The notes under the pieces: generated by a model
Seen by the model: only the letters and a program-made list of their open reading frames with translations
Databases searched by the model: none
What the model was told of the DNA's origin: nothing
In this document: positions 9,312 to 19,260 of the stretch, piece after piece
Numbering within the stretch: position 1 is the stretch's first letter
Layout of the letters: the number at the start of each line of letters is the position of its first letter
Program-made: the position numbers and the translations under genes
Assembly (NCBI GenBank): GCA_964614525.1
Contig: CAZTPA010000001.1
Coordinates: 152,297-216,296 of the forward strand
DNA: 64,000 bases
Reading direction: 5' to 3'
Source: PWND01 sp964614525
GTDB taxonomy: Bacteria; Bacteroidota; Bacteroidia; Bacteroidales; UBA7960

Positions 9312-11711
9312 CTAGTTTACCAGAGTAACAATGCCAATTTCAGTGTGAGTTTCTCCTTTTTCGTCAGTATATTGAACTTTATAAGAGTATGGGCCAACGG
9401 GAGCCTTTGCTCCATCCGCTGTGCCATTCCATCCTTGAGTAAAATCCTCAGAACTAAACACAACAGAACCCCAGCGATTAAAAATTATCATAGAATAATC
9501 TGAAGGAACGAATTCAAAAATAGGTTTAAAAGTCCTGTTAACTTCAATATGGCTGTTTGGATTAAATGCATTAGGGAAGAATACTATTTGTTGTTCAAGC
9601 TCAGTAATAAAAGACAAAACTTCTCCGTATTCTGCTCCCACACTATTTACAGCATATGCCTGGAAATAATAAGTTGTAGCGGCTTCCAGGCCACTTAACA
9701 TTTCAGAAAAAGAGCCTTCATCTCCGGCAAGGCTAATATTTTCACCATCATCTATCGGATCCGGATTTAATCCCCAGTAAAATCCTCTCTCAGTAACCTC
9801 AGCGCCGCCATTAAAAAGAACTTCAGCATTTATCCTTGCAGAATTGTTTGTTATCTCAGAGGCATCAACTGTAATAACATCCGGAACACTTGGCTCAGTA
9901 GTAAACTCCTCAACTTCACCATATCCTGTGCCTGCACTATTTGTAGCATATGCGACGAAGTAATAAGTTGTCACCGGCTCTAATCCATCCAACAATCCTG
10001 AAAACTCTCCTAATCCCGCACCTAAATCCATTTGAACACCCGAAGATTGAGGATCAGAATCTGTACCCCAGTAAACACCTCTGCCGGTAATGGCAACGCC
10101 GCCATCATAATCAACAATTCCTCCAATCATAGCAGAATTATTAGTAATATCATAAGCCGGTTCTGTAATAACTTCCGGGGGCAAACCTAAGGTAGTAAAT
10201 GATTTCTCCTCGCCTAATGCAATTCCCTCTGAGCTATCAACAAAAGCACGAAAATAATAAGTTGTACCGGGATTTAAGCCTTCTACAATATCTGAGAATT
10301 CACCCATTCCATTTCCGATGACATATTCAACACCTGTAGTTTCTGTGTTCTGGTCGAGGCCATAATAAACTCCCCTGGTATATAAGTCACTTCCACCATC
10401 ATCGGTTACTTCACCACCAAGTCTTGCCGATTCTGCAGTAATGCTGGTGGCATCATCTGTCACTACAGTAGGCATTGCTGCCGATGTTGTAAAAGTAAGT
10501 TCATCTCCATATGCTGTTCCAACACTATTAGTTGCATATGCCAACACATAATAAGTTGTTCCCGGAAGCAGGCTTTCTATCACATCATTAAAGGTCCCAA
10601 TGCCAAAACCCATAGTATGCTGAACTCCATTAGTGACTGCATCAGGTATATCACTTAAAAAAACACCTCTTTCGCTAACACTTGCTCCTCCTGATGAAGT
10701 CACATTACCACCTAATCTTGCAGATTCTGTTGTAATATCCTGTGGTGTTGCTGTTTCAACAATTGGTTCTGTATCACCAAAATATATTAAGACAATATCT
10801 TCAGAAATAAGTGTTAAAGCAGTAGCAACTGTATTTTCAATCTCACAATGATAAGTTCCTTCATCTATAGCATCATCAAAGCTGGCAATAGTATATGATG
10901 TTGATGTAGCTCCCACGATCTCCACTCCATCAAGATACCATTGATATGTGTTATTTACACCACCTACTGTTACTGAAATAGTTCTTGACTCTCCAAAAAC
11001 CATTGTATATTCCTCATAATTACCAACTTTGGCCTGTGGTGAATAAGTAAATTCCGAGGAAGCAATTCCTATATTTTGCTCAATAGCATCAAATTGCATA
11101 CTGTTATTTTGAACTCTTAAAACTTCTAACGAAACACAAGCTGACAAATCAGGCAAATTTGTTAAGTCATTATTACTTAAAATTAATCTTCTGATATTTA
11201 ACAAATTCTGAAATGAAGCCGGAACAATTCCCGTAAATGAATTATTTTGTAATTGAATAATTTCTGCACTGCTCAACAGACCCATATCAGCAGGCAAATT
11301 TCCTGTCAAAGAATTATCATTCAAATCCAACCTCACAAGATTGGTAAGCCCTCCTATTTCACCAGGAATTGTACCCGTTAATGAGTTATTATTAATTCTC
11401 AGTTCACTCAACTCAAGGAAATCACCTATTTCTGTTGGAATGGTTCCACTTAAATTATTATTTTGCAGGTTAATCAATTCTACATGACCGGCTACAACAA
11501 TTAAACCGTACCAGGCATCAGTGACGTCGTTTTCATCTCCTGTAAAATCCCATCCGGTATTATCTGTCCAATTATTGCCATCTGTTGCATTATATATAGC
11601 TTCAAGCGCCTGATATTCTGCAAGTGTAACCTGGGCATTAAGTTTGTTAAATAAAACAGCGGCTAATATAATCGCCATAGAGAGTAAAAAAGTAAAAGTA
11701 TTTTTCATCAT
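9312..11711 (-). CDS. T9SS-secreted surface protein with LRRs and gliding-type C-terminal domain
   Basis: The 799-residue protein has a signal peptide (cleavage near LNAQV), about five leucine-rich repeats of plant/Bacteroidota type at roughly residues 65-205 (LSGTIPTEIGDFLELSELRI and similar), an Ig-like segment at about 215-310, and four tandem beta-rich repeats of about 98 residues (each with SAR, a GVYWG-like strand and TTYYFxAYAxNSxGxxYGE). The C-terminus is a gliding-motility-associated sorting domain (FFPNAFNPNS, YSMIIFNRWG, GWNGT). That domain directs export by the type IX system, whose porU/porV and porP genes are in this window. Likely a cell-surface binding or adhesion protein; ligand unknown. 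Confidence 0.88.
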   Translation of the reverse strand: MMKNTFTFLLSMAIILAAVLFNKLNAQVTLAEYQALEAIYNATDGNNWTDNTGWDFTGDENDVTDAWYGLIVVAGHVELINLQNNNLSGTIPTEIGDFLELSELRINNNSLTGTIPGEIGGLTNLVRLDLNDNSLTGNLPADMGLLSSAEIIQLQNNSFTGIVPASFQNLLNIRRLILSNNDLTNLPDLSACVSLEVLRVQNNSMQFDAIEQNIGIASSEFTYSPQAKVGNYEEYTMVFGESRTISVTVGGVNNTYQWYLDGVEIVGATSTSYTIASFDDAIDEGTYHCEIENTVATALTLISEDIVLIYFGDTEPIVETATPQDITTESARLGGNVTSSGGASVSERGVFLSDIPDAVTNGVQHTMGFGIGTFNDVIESLLPGTTYYVLAYATNSVGTAYGDELTFTTSAAMPTVVTDDATSITAESARLGGEVTDDGGSDLYTRGVYYGLDQNTETTGVEYVIGNGMGEFSDIVEGLNPGTTYYFRAFVDSSEGIALGEEKSFTTLGLPPEVITEPAYDITNNSAMIGGIVDYDGGVAITGRGVYWGTDSDPQSSGVQMDLGAGLGEFSGLLDGLEPVTTYYFVAYATNSAGTGYGEVEEFTTEPSVPDVITVDASEITNNSARINAEVLFNGGAEVTERGFYWGLNPDPIDDGENISLAGDEGSFSEMLSGLEAATTYYFQAYAVNSVGAEYGEVLSFITELEQQIVFFPNAFNPNSHIEVNRTFKPIFEFVPSDYSMIIFNRWGSVVFSSEDFTQGWNGTADGAKAPVGPYSYKVQYTDEKGETHTEIGIVTLVN

Positions 11712-12041
11712 TTTAAAATTTATTTTTAATAAACATATGCCTGTATTTCTTTCCCGGTGAGGGAATTATTCGCATTATTCTCATTCTCCTCTGTGGCAAT
11801 TGTTTGATAATACATTTTTAAACAGAAAATTATAATTTGAAATACTAATTTAAATATTGCCGCAACAATAATTATAGCAAATCAAAATTAATCATTATCA
11901 AAGTTAAATAATTTTAGTAATTACACTTAATTTAAGCCAATAAATAAACACGAAGTTTGGAGTAATTGTTTTAATTTTGAACGATAAACAAAACTAAAAA
12001 CAAGAAGCATTAAACTATAATTAATTTATAATATTTTTTTA
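11712..12041. other. Divergent intergenic region, with one possible 29-residue ORF
   Basis: This 330-bp gap separates the minus-strand cargo gene from the plus-strand dCMP deaminase gene. It is very AT-rich except for about 11741-11806, which contains a short hairpin (TTCCC-GGTGA-GGGAA). A minus-strand ORF at 11726-11815 would encode 29 residues (MYYQTIATEENENNANNSLT and 9 more); no homolog is recognised and it may be chance or leader sequence. No RNA gene is seen. Confidence 0.4.
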
Positions 12042-12539
12042 ATGAAAAAAGAAGCAGAAAAATATTCCAGACCAAGCTGGGATGAGTATTTTATGGAAAT
12101 TGCGCATACAGTTAGCAAGCGGGCAACATGCGATCGTGGCAGAAGTGGTTGTGTTATAGCTCGTGATAGGCAAATTCTCGTAACAGGTTATGTTGGATCA
12201 CCCAAAAACCTGCCACATTGCGATGATGTTGGCCATGAAATGAAAAAGGTATTACATGAAAATGGTTCCACAAGCATGCATTGTGTCAGGACAGTACATG
12301 CTGAGCAAAACGCAATATGTCAGGCTGCAAGATTAGGAATTAGTATTGAAGGAGCAACATTATATTGCAGAATGACACCCTGCCGTGTTTGCGCGATGCT
12401 AATTATAAATTGCGGAATAAAAAAAGTGATTTGCGAAAAAAAGTATCACGCCGGCGGCGAATCCGAAATTATGTTTAAAAATGCTAATGTTGAATTAGTT
12501 TACTTTAGTGAAGATTATATGAAATACGATAATCAATAG
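12042..12539 (+). CDS. dCMP deaminase (cytidine/deoxycytidylate deaminase family)
   Basis: The 165-residue protein carries the two zinc motifs of the family: HAEQNAICQAARLG (His ligand and catalytic Glu) at about residue 86 and PCRVCAMLI (two Cys ligands) at about 115. It would convert dCMP to dUMP for thymidylate synthesis, in the cytoplasm. The upstream CDRGRSGCVIARDRQIL segment is typical of ComEB/dCMP deaminases. Length is normal. The P-loop kinase gene upstream may be functionally linked. It converges with marC. Confidence 0.9.
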   Translation: MKKEAEKYSRPSWDEYFMEIAHTVSKRATCDRGRSGCVIARDRQILVTGYVGSPKNLPHCDDVGHEMKKVLHENGSTSMHCVRTVHAEQNAICQAARLGISIEGATLYCRMTPCRVCAMLIINCGIKKVICEKKYHAGGESEIMFKNANVELVYFSEDYMKYDNQ

Positions 12540-12571
12540 CTTGCAAATAAAGCCACATAGTATTTTGAGCT

Positions 12572-13210
12572 TTACCCTATATTGAAAACTTTTATTATTC
12601 CCTCTACAATAAACTGCAATGATATTGCCACTACAATTATCCCAAACAGCCTTGTAAGAACATTAAAGAAAATGGGATCTATTAGTTTTTCAATTTTTAC
12701 CGAAAATACAAATACAAATAAAACTATTGCCAATATCACCAATAAAATCAAAGAAAGAACAAAATAATCCAAAGGGCTGCTTAGCCTGTTACCGAACAAT
12801 AAGACAGTAGTAATTGAACCGGGACCTGACATCATAGGAATAGCCAAAGGCACAAGTATTTCCCTAAAACGAGTTCTTACAAGTTGATGAGGATCCTTTG
12901 CTTCAAGCTTGCGCGATTCTATTTGAAATATTTTCCCATTTACCATTGATAATCCTGTGAAGAGCAATAATATTCCTCCTGCCATTTGAAAAACAGGCAG
13001 CTCAATAGAAAAGAAAGTTAGAATAGTTTTGCCAAAAATCATGAATGTAACCAATATAATTGCTGCAGTAGCAATTAACAGTCGTGCTAATTCTCTTCTG
13101 CCTGATTTGGTTAAATCATTTGTAAGCTCTGACCATAATGGAATTAATCCCAATGGATTCATAATAGCCATCATGGCAGCCAAAAAATTGAGATATAAGT
13201 TCCAGTTCAT
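12572..13210 (-). CDS. MarC family integral membrane protein
   Basis: The 212-residue protein has six predicted membrane helices and the family signature near the N-terminus (LAAMMAIMNPLGLIPLWSEL) with the internal-repeat counterpart (PLAIPMMSGPGSITTVLLF). MarC/UPF0056 proteins are inner-membrane proteins of uncertain transport function; the old link to multiple antibiotic resistance has been withdrawn. It stands alone, convergent with the dCMP deaminase gene. Confidence 0.9.
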   Translation of the reverse strand: MNWNLYLNFLAAMMAIMNPLGLIPLWSELTNDLTKSGRRELARLLIATAAIILVTFMIFGKTILTFFSIELPVFQMAGGILLLFTGLSMVNGKIFQIESRKLEAKDPHQLVRTRFREILVPLAIPMMSGPGSITTVLLFGNRLSSPLDYFVLSLILLVILAIVLFVFVFSVKIEKLIDPIFFNVLTRLFGIIVVAISLQFIVEGIIKVFNIG

Positions 13211-13350
13211 ATTCTGATAATAAAGAGTTTTTATTCTTTAATTCTCTGAATCTATTCTAAAACAAAAGATCTTAAAATATAAAGTAATTATAAGGTTAAA
13301 AGCAATTAAAGAAACTATTGCTCAGATTTAAAATGTAATAAAATAATAAT

Positions 13351-14343
13351 TTAATTATCAAAAATCAATACTCCCTGATCGCCGCTTGATTTTACAAAAC
13401 CTCTAAACATTGCAGTAGTATTAAAAATCATTGCAACATTACCATCTTTATCCACAGCAATTATACCACCATTAGCTTTTTGTTCTACGAGCTTTCCTTT
13501 AATAACATTCTCTGCGGCATTAACAAGGCTGCTTCCTCCATACTTTATTTGTGCGGCTATATCGTAAGCTATAACATTTCTGATAAAATATTCGCCATGA
13601 CCTGTCGAAGAGACTGCACAAACATCATTGTCGGCATAGGTACCTGCACCAATAATGGGGCTGTCTCCTACTCTGCCATATTTTTTGGCTAACATTCCTC
13701 CCGTTGAAGTTGCGGCTGCAAGATTACCTTGCATATCAAGAACCACAGCACCAACAGTTCCCATCTTATTATCCTGAGGAATATAGCCCTGATCTTTCTT
13801 AATATATTTTTGATATTGATTCCATCTTCGCTGATCAAAAAAATACGAAGGATCCACAATTTCCACATGCTGTTCAACAGCAAATTGCTCTGCTCCTTTC
13901 CCAACAAGCATAACATGAGGAGAATTATCCATTACCTTTCTTGCTGCTTCTATCGGATTTTTAATATTGGTAACTCCGGCAACTGCTCCGGCATTACCGG
14001 TCTTACCGCACATAATTGAAGCGTCAAGTTCATTTTTACCGTCAATATTAAATACTGCTCCTTTACCTGCATTAAACATAGGGGAATCTTCCAAAAGCTT
14101 TATCACAGCTACGGCAACATCTAAAGCATCCATGCCGTTTTTAAGCATTTCTTCACCTGTCTTTAGTGAAGATTCAAGAACTTTTTCATATTCCAGAATT
14201 GCTTCCTCACTGAGACTTTCTTTTGGGATATTACCTGATCCACCGTGTATAACTAAGGTGTACTTTTCTTTTGCATTAAGTTGAAAAACACCTAAAAACA
14301 GAAATGCAAACAGACAAATAATTAAACGATAATGCTTCATCAT
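13351..14343 (-). CDS. Isoaspartyl peptidase / plant-type L-asparaginase (Ntn hydrolase)
   Basis: The 330-residue precursor has a signal peptide (cleavage near LNAKE), the N-terminal HGGSGN motif and the autoprocessing site GTVGAVVLD, whose threonine becomes the catalytic nucleophile after self-cleavage. GMLAKKYGRVGDSPIIGAGTYA and the STTGHGE-like segment (SSTGHGEYFIRN) complete the substrate pocket. It would hydrolyse beta-aspartyl dipeptides and possibly asparagine in the periplasm. Length is typical of bacterial members. It is a single-gene unit. Confidence 0.9.
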   Translation of the reverse strand: MMKHYRLIICLFAFLFLGVFQLNAKEKYTLVIHGGSGNIPKESLSEEAILEYEKVLESSLKTGEEMLKNGMDALDVAVAVIKLLEDSPMFNAGKGAVFNIDGKNELDASIMCGKTGNAGAVAGVTNIKNPIEAARKVMDNSPHVMLVGKGAEQFAVEQHVEIVDPSYFFDQRRWNQYQKYIKKDQGYIPQDNKMGTVGAVVLDMQGNLAAATSTGGMLAKKYGRVGDSPIIGAGTYADNDVCAVSSTGHGEYFIRNVIAYDIAAQIKYGGSSLVNAAENVIKGKLVEQKANGGIIAVDKDGNVAMIFNTTAMFRGFVKSSGDQGVLIFDN

Positions 14344-14437
14344 CTTTTTGTTTTTAAGTTTTGATTAAAACTCTGTGGAAATAATACTTTTAAAAACACA
14401 TGATATTAAAAAAAAACAATAAAATCCTGGAAAACTT

Positions 14438-15091
14438 CTATTTCGTTTCTTCTTCTTTTAGCATCTCAATAACCTCATCTGTAATATCCAAATCAGGATT
14501 GGCAAGCAAGATACCACCACCACGAGCATATCCAAAAATAAAGTCGTAATCTTTATCTTCATTATATCTTTCCAAAAACATAGAAATGCTATCTGTTAGC
14601 TGTTCTTGCATTTCCATTTCTTTGCGAATCAATTGCTCAGAAAACTGTTCATTAAGATTATAAAGTTCCTGTTGAGCCATCATAAGCTCCTGTTCTTTTT
14701 GTTGTGCATTAACGGATGAAATTGCACCGGTTTGAACATCTCTCTGGAATTTCTCTACCTCACTTTGAAAGTTTCGTTGTTTTTTAGAAAATTCATTTTC
14801 TAACCTTCTTTTTTCTTCATCAAGTTGAGAGCTTAAAACATCCGACAAATAATACTCTTCAACAATCACATCGCTATTTACATATGCAATAGCAGGCATT
14901 TTTTGTTCAATTTTCTCTTCAAGAGTAGTTTTTCCATCTTCATTTTTTGTAAACCCACCTCTTTCAGAAGCAAAAAACAATATATAAAGAGCTACCAATC
15001 CAATTATTAGAACAATATTAAGACCTGCGACTAAAAAAGGGATTCTTCCTTTAGTGTTTTGATTTTCTAATTTATCACTAGTATTTTCCAT
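14438..15091 (-). CDS. OmpH/Skp family membrane-anchored coiled-coil protein
   Basis: The 217-residue protein has one membrane helix at about residues 18-42 and then a periplasmic part beginning IAYVNSDVIVEEYYLSDVLS, the usual start of OmpH/Skp domains, followed by a long Gln/Glu-rich coiled coil (about 85-165) and the C-terminal strand YDFIFGYARGGGILLANPDLDITDE. Skp is a chaperone for outer-membrane proteins; this version is tethered by an uncleaved anchor rather than a signal peptide. It follows recQ by 39 bp and may share its transcript. Confidence 0.85.
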   Translation of the reverse strand: MENTSDKLENQNTKGRIPFLVAGLNIVLIIGLVALYILFFASERGGFTKNEDGKTTLEEKIEQKMPAIAYVNSDVIVEEYYLSDVLSSQLDEEKRRLENEFSKKQRNFQSEVEKFQRDVQTGAISSVNAQQKEQELMMAQQELYNLNEQFSEQLIRKEMEMQEQLTDSISMFLERYNEDKDYDFIFGYARGGGILLANPDLDITDEVIEMLKEEETK

Positions 15092-15130
15092 GCTTAGTAT
15101 TTTTCAGTATTTATAAATGATTAAAAAATA

Positions 15131-17329
15131 TTAATTACCCATTTCCGACAAGAATTTAATTCTCATCAATCTTATTTCTTCTTCAGTAAAATCATCTTCT
15201 CCAAGCTCTATTAAAGCTTCACTAAAAGAATCGGTTTCAGCAGTAGTAAAATATTCAAAAATCTCATCCTGTTTATCTGCTTCAATAACCTGATTGATGT
15301 AATAACTAATATCAATTTTGGTTCCTGAGGCAACAATACTTTCTATTTCAGCGATTACCTCTTCCAATTCAACGCCTTTAGTAAAAGCGATATCCTCCAA
15401 AGGAATTTTCCTGTCAATATTTTGAATAATATAAACTTTAAGTCCGGATTTATTAACAACCGACTTCACAATCATATCCATAGGTCTTTCAACCTCGTTT
15501 TCTTCAACATATTTTGTAATGAGATCAACAAATGGCTTTCCGAACTTCTCCGCCTTACCGGAGCCTACACCTGTTATTTGCTTAAGTTCACTAATATTCA
15601 CTGGATATTGAATCGCCATATCTTCCAGTGAAGGATCCTGAAAAATAACAAATGGAGGTAGGTTATTCTTTTTGGCTATCTCTTTTCTTAAATCTTTAAG
15701 AAGAGCAAATAACACTTTATCGCTGGCACTGGTCTTTTGGCCTCCTCTTCCCATTGATTCTTCTTCATCAGGATTATTATAATCATGGTCTTTACTTATT
15801 TTAACCGAAGTGGGTTTATCGAGATACTTCTTACCCTTAGGTGAAACTTTCAAAAGACCGTAATTCTCAATATCTTTTTCAAGCAGCCTTTCAACCAAGC
15901 TTTGCCTGATAACAGCATTCCAAAATTTCTCATCCTGATCTGCTCCTTTGCCAAAAATTTCCAGTTTATTATGTTTACAGGATTTTATTGTTGCGGTATT
16001 TTTTCCCATAAGAATGTTAATTACATGTTTTGCGTTAAATATTTCTTTAATTTCAAGTACTGTTTCTAATAAAAGGCAAATATATTCTTTTCCTTCAAAT
16101 TTTTCTTTAGGATATAAACAATTATCACAAGTTCCACAATTTTCATTTACGTATATTTCACCGAAATAGTTTAGCAACATCTTTCTCCTGCATATTGAAG
16201 ATTCAGCATAGGCAACAGTTTCATATAATAATTGCATTCCGATTTCCTGCTCGGCAACAGGTTTTCCTTTTAAAAATTTTTCTAATTTTTTAATATCTTC
16301 ATAAGCATAAAATGCGATACAATTTCCTTCGCCATCATCACGGCCTGATCTGCCGGTTTCCTGATAATAAGCTTCCAGGCTTTTGGGAATATCATAATGT
16401 ATTACAAACCTCACATCCGGCTTATCAATACCCATACCGAAAGCGATAGTTGCAACGATAACATCAACATCTTCCATTAGAAACTTATCCTGATTTGTCA
16501 CTCTAACAGCACTGTCAAGTCCGGCATGATAAGGCAATGCTTTAATGCCATTAACCTGAAGAGTTTCTGCAATTTCTTCAACTTTTTTTCTGCTTAGGCA
16601 ATAAACTATTCCTGATTTGCCGGTATTATTTTTTATAAACCTGATAACATCTTTAATTGCATTTTCAGTTTTAGGTCTAACTTCATAATACAAATTTGGC
16701 CTGTTAAAAGAAGAAACAAAGACAGTAGCATTTTGCATATTAAGATTTTTCCTGATATCTTGTTGCACTTTTGGAGTAGCAGTAGCTGTAAGAGCAATTA
16801 CAGGCACGGGTTTCTCAAAAGCATTAATAATAGGGCGCAACCGGCGATATTCAGGCCTAAAATCATGTCCCCACTCAGAAATACAATGCGCTTCATCAAC
16901 AGCAAAAAAGGAGATATTAATTTCTTTAAGAAACTGTACGTTTTCATCTTTTGTCAATGACTCCGGAGCAACATATAACAGCTTAGTAATTCCTTCTTTC
17001 AAATCTTTTTTTACCTGAACTATTTCACTTTTCGTCAATGAAGAATTTAAAACATGAGCAATACCTCTATAACTGGCAAAATTGCGTATTGCATCCACTT
17101 GGTTCTTCATTAAAGCAATAAGCGGAGAAACAATAATAGCAGTTCCCTCGCTAATTAATGCCGGAAGTTGATAACACATAGATTTCCCGGCTCCCGTTGG
17201 CATAATTACGAAAGTATCCTTACCCTGCAACAAATTTTGAATGATTATTTCCTGATCACCTTTAAAATTGCTATACCCGAAGATTTTCTTTAATAATTCT
17301 CTTAGTGAAACATCACTCTTTGTTTCCAT
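15131..17329 (-). CDS. recQ: ATP-dependent DNA helicase RecQ
   Basis: The 732-residue protein has the Walker A loop PTGAGKS (residues 44-50), the DEAH box VDEAHCISEWGHD, helicase motif VI (QETGRSGRD), a RecQ zinc-binding region (CRRKML then CGTCDNC), a winged-helix domain and an HRDC domain at about 530-610. It unwinds recombination and stalled-fork intermediates with 3'-5' polarity. The C-terminal extension after the HRDC domain (about 620-732) is as in other Bacteroidota RecQ proteins. It is transcribed divergently from the arabinose-5-phosphate isomerase gene. Confidence 0.95.
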   Translation of the reverse strand: METKSDVSLRELLKKIFGYSNFKGDQEIIIQNLLQGKDTFVIMPTGAGKSMCYQLPALISEGTAIIVSPLIALMKNQVDAIRNFASYRGIAHVLNSSLTKSEIVQVKKDLKEGITKLLYVAPESLTKDENVQFLKEINISFFAVDEAHCISEWGHDFRPEYRRLRPIINAFEKPVPVIALTATATPKVQQDIRKNLNMQNATVFVSSFNRPNLYYEVRPKTENAIKDVIRFIKNNTGKSGIVYCLSRKKVEEIAETLQVNGIKALPYHAGLDSAVRVTNQDKFLMEDVDVIVATIAFGMGIDKPDVRFVIHYDIPKSLEAYYQETGRSGRDDGEGNCIAFYAYEDIKKLEKFLKGKPVAEQEIGMQLLYETVAYAESSICRRKMLLNYFGEIYVNENCGTCDNCLYPKEKFEGKEYICLLLETVLEIKEIFNAKHVINILMGKNTATIKSCKHNKLEIFGKGADQDEKFWNAVIRQSLVERLLEKDIENYGLLKVSPKGKKYLDKPTSVKISKDHDYNNPDEEESMGRGGQKTSASDKVLFALLKDLRKEIAKKNNLPPFVIFQDPSLEDMAIQYPVNISELKQITGVGSGKAEKFGKPFVDLITKYVEENEVERPMDMIVKSVVNKSGLKVYIIQNIDRKIPLEDIAFTKGVELEEVIAEIESIVASGTKIDISYYINQVIEADKQDEIFEYFTTAETDSFSEALIELGEDDFTEEEIRLMRIKFLSEMGN

Positions 17330-17432
17330 TCTTTAACTTTATTAATAAATTCGATACATTTGTAACGTAAATTTAGCATTTATATATATCAGCGCAAAAT
17401 TAAATCTATTTATTTTTTTATTTTTATGAGTT

Positions 17433-18398
17433 GTGGAAAGTATTGAAAACATAAAACGTACAGCGAAAAATACAATCAGGCTGGAAGCAAATGCCATTAG
17501 CAAGCTTGAAGATTATATCGATGATGATTTTGCACGCATTGTTGAAAAAGTTTTTAACTGTGATGGCAGAGTTGTAATAACCGGGATTGGGAAAAGTGCA
17601 ATAATTGCCTCAAAAATAGTTTCAACCTTAAATTCAACAGGAACACCGGCAATTTTCATGCATGCTGCTGATGCAATACATGGCGATTTAGGCATAGTCC
17701 AAAGAGATGACATTGTTATATGTATTAGTAATAGCGGAAATACTCCTGAAATAAAAGTTTTGGTGCCTATGTTGAAAAGCCTGGGAACCTGCCTTATTGG
17801 AATGACAGGAAATTTAAAATCTTTTCTTGCGTTTCAGAGCGAGTTTGTTATAAAAACTTCAGTTGACTCAGAAGCTTCACCGGGCAACCCGGCACCAACA
17901 ACAAGTACAACAGCTCAGTTAGTTATGGGCGACGCCCTTGCAGTTTCATTGCTAGAACTTAGAGGATTTTCCCAAAACGATTTCGCAAGATATCATCCCG
18001 GAGGTTCATTGGGCAAACAGTTATATCTTAAAGTTGAGGATTTATATTTATTTAATGAAAGACCACATGTAGATATAAATTCTGATGTTAAGAAAGTTAT
18101 CCTTGAAATTTCCACCAAAAGACTCGGAGCAACTGCTGTGTTAAACAAAAACAAAATCGTTGGAGTAATTACTGATGGTGATTTAAGACGTATGCTCGAA
18201 AAAGATCTTAATATTGCCAATGTAAAAGCCAAAGATATTATGAGCGAGAACCCTAAAACAATTTCTCCCGGTACTATGGCTGTTGATGCTTTGCAAATTA
18301 TGAGAAATCATAATATTACACAATTGATAGTGGAAAATAATGGAGAGTATTTGGGCGTTCTTCATTTGCATGATATTTTACAGGAAGGGATTATTTAA
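17433..18398 (+). CDS. kdsD: Arabinose-5-phosphate isomerase (KdsD/KpsF family)
   Basis: The 321-residue protein has an N-terminal SIS sugar-isomerase domain (about 30-170; ITGIGKSAIIASKIVSTLNS and CISNSGNTPEI) and a C-terminal pair of CBS domains (about 205-321). It converts ribulose-5-phosphate to arabinose-5-phosphate, the first step to KDO for lipopolysaccharide. Translation appears to start at GTG 17433; the nearby ATG at 17426 is out of frame. lptB follows 75 bp downstream, so two lipopolysaccharide genes are paired here. Confidence 0.93.
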   Translation: MESIENIKRTAKNTIRLEANAISKLEDYIDDDFARIVEKVFNCDGRVVITGIGKSAIIASKIVSTLNSTGTPAIFMHAADAIHGDLGIVQRDDIVICISNSGNTPEIKVLVPMLKSLGTCLIGMTGNLKSFLAFQSEFVIKTSVDSEASPGNPAPTTSTTAQLVMGDALAVSLLELRGFSQNDFARYHPGGSLGKQLYLKVEDLYLFNERPHVDINSDVKKVILEISTKRLGATAVLNKNKIVGVITDGDLRRMLEKDLNIANVKAKDIMSENPKTISPGTMAVDALQIMRNHNITQLIVENNGEYLGVLHLHDILQEGII

Positions 18399-18473
18399 AA
18401 TCCAAAAACTTCCTTAGCTGAGAATATTATAGACTATATTTAAGATTAATGATAAAAGAAGAAAATTAATAAA

Positions 18474-19199
18474 ATGAAGTTATATACTGAGAATCTGATA
18501 AAAAAATACAAGAACAGAGCAGTTGTTAATCATGTTTCTGTTTCGGTTGACCAAGGTGAAATTGTTGGTTTGCTCGGTCCAAATGGTGCCGGCAAAACAA
18601 CAACCTTTTACATGATAGTTGGCTTGATAAAACCACTTGAAGGCAATATTTATTTAGGCAACGAAAATATAACAAAACTGCCTATGTATAAAAGAGCTCA
18701 AAAGGGAATCGGATACCTTGCACAGGAAGCAAGCGTATTCAGACATTTAAGTGTTGAGGATAATATAAAGGCAGTTTTGGAATTTACCAATAAAAGTAAG
18801 CAAGAGCAAAAAGAAAAACTTGAAGAGCTGTTGGATGAATTTGGCTTACAAGCTATTAGAAAAAGTAAAGGAAATACTCTTTCAGGTGGTGAAAGAAGAA
18901 GAATTGAGATTGCCAGATCATTGTCGGTTGATCCAAAGTATATCCTGCTTGATGAGCCCTTTGCAGGAGTTGACCCAATTGCCGTTGAAGATATTCAAAG
19001 TATCGTTCGTAAACTAAAAGAAAGAAATATTGGTGTTCTTATTACTGACCATAATGTACACGAAACTCTTAATATCACAGACAGGGCATATCTGTTGTTT
19101 GAAGGTAAAATTCTCAAATCAGGCACAGCTGAAGATCTAGCCTCAGATGAAGAAGTGAGAAGAGTATATTTGGGTGAAAGTTTTAAACTAGACAGATAA
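18474..19199 (+). CDS. lptB: LPS export ABC transporter ATP-binding protein LptB
   Basis: The 241-residue ATPase has Walker A GPNGAGKTT (about 35-43), the Q-loop, the signature LSGGERRRIEIARSLS, Walker B KYILLDEPFAGVDP and the switch histidine ITDHNVHETL. The close match of the segment after Walker A (FYMIVGLIKPLEGNI) and the FAGVDP form are characteristic of LptB. It energises extraction of LPS from the inner membrane with LptF/LptG, which are not in the window. It follows kdsD in the same direction. Confidence 0.94.
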   Translation: MKLYTENLIKKYKNRAVVNHVSVSVDQGEIVGLLGPNGAGKTTTFYMIVGLIKPLEGNIYLGNENITKLPMYKRAQKGIGYLAQEASVFRHLSVEDNIKAVLEFTNKSKQEQKEKLEELLDEFGLQAIRKSKGNTLSGGERRRIEIARSLSVDPKYILLDEPFAGVDPIAVEDIQSIVRKLKERNIGVLITDHNVHETLNITDRAYLLFEGKILKSGTAEDLASDEEVRRVYLGESFKLDR

Positions 19200-19260
19200 G
19201 TATTAATGCTAATTTGAAATTATGCTTAATATAAATTAGTCCTATGCCGGGATGATTTTA

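Noticed and set aside
10633..10851. Plus-strand open frame inside the LRR/T9SS cargo gene
   Set aside because: It is a shadow of the repeat-rich coding sequence on the opposite strand.
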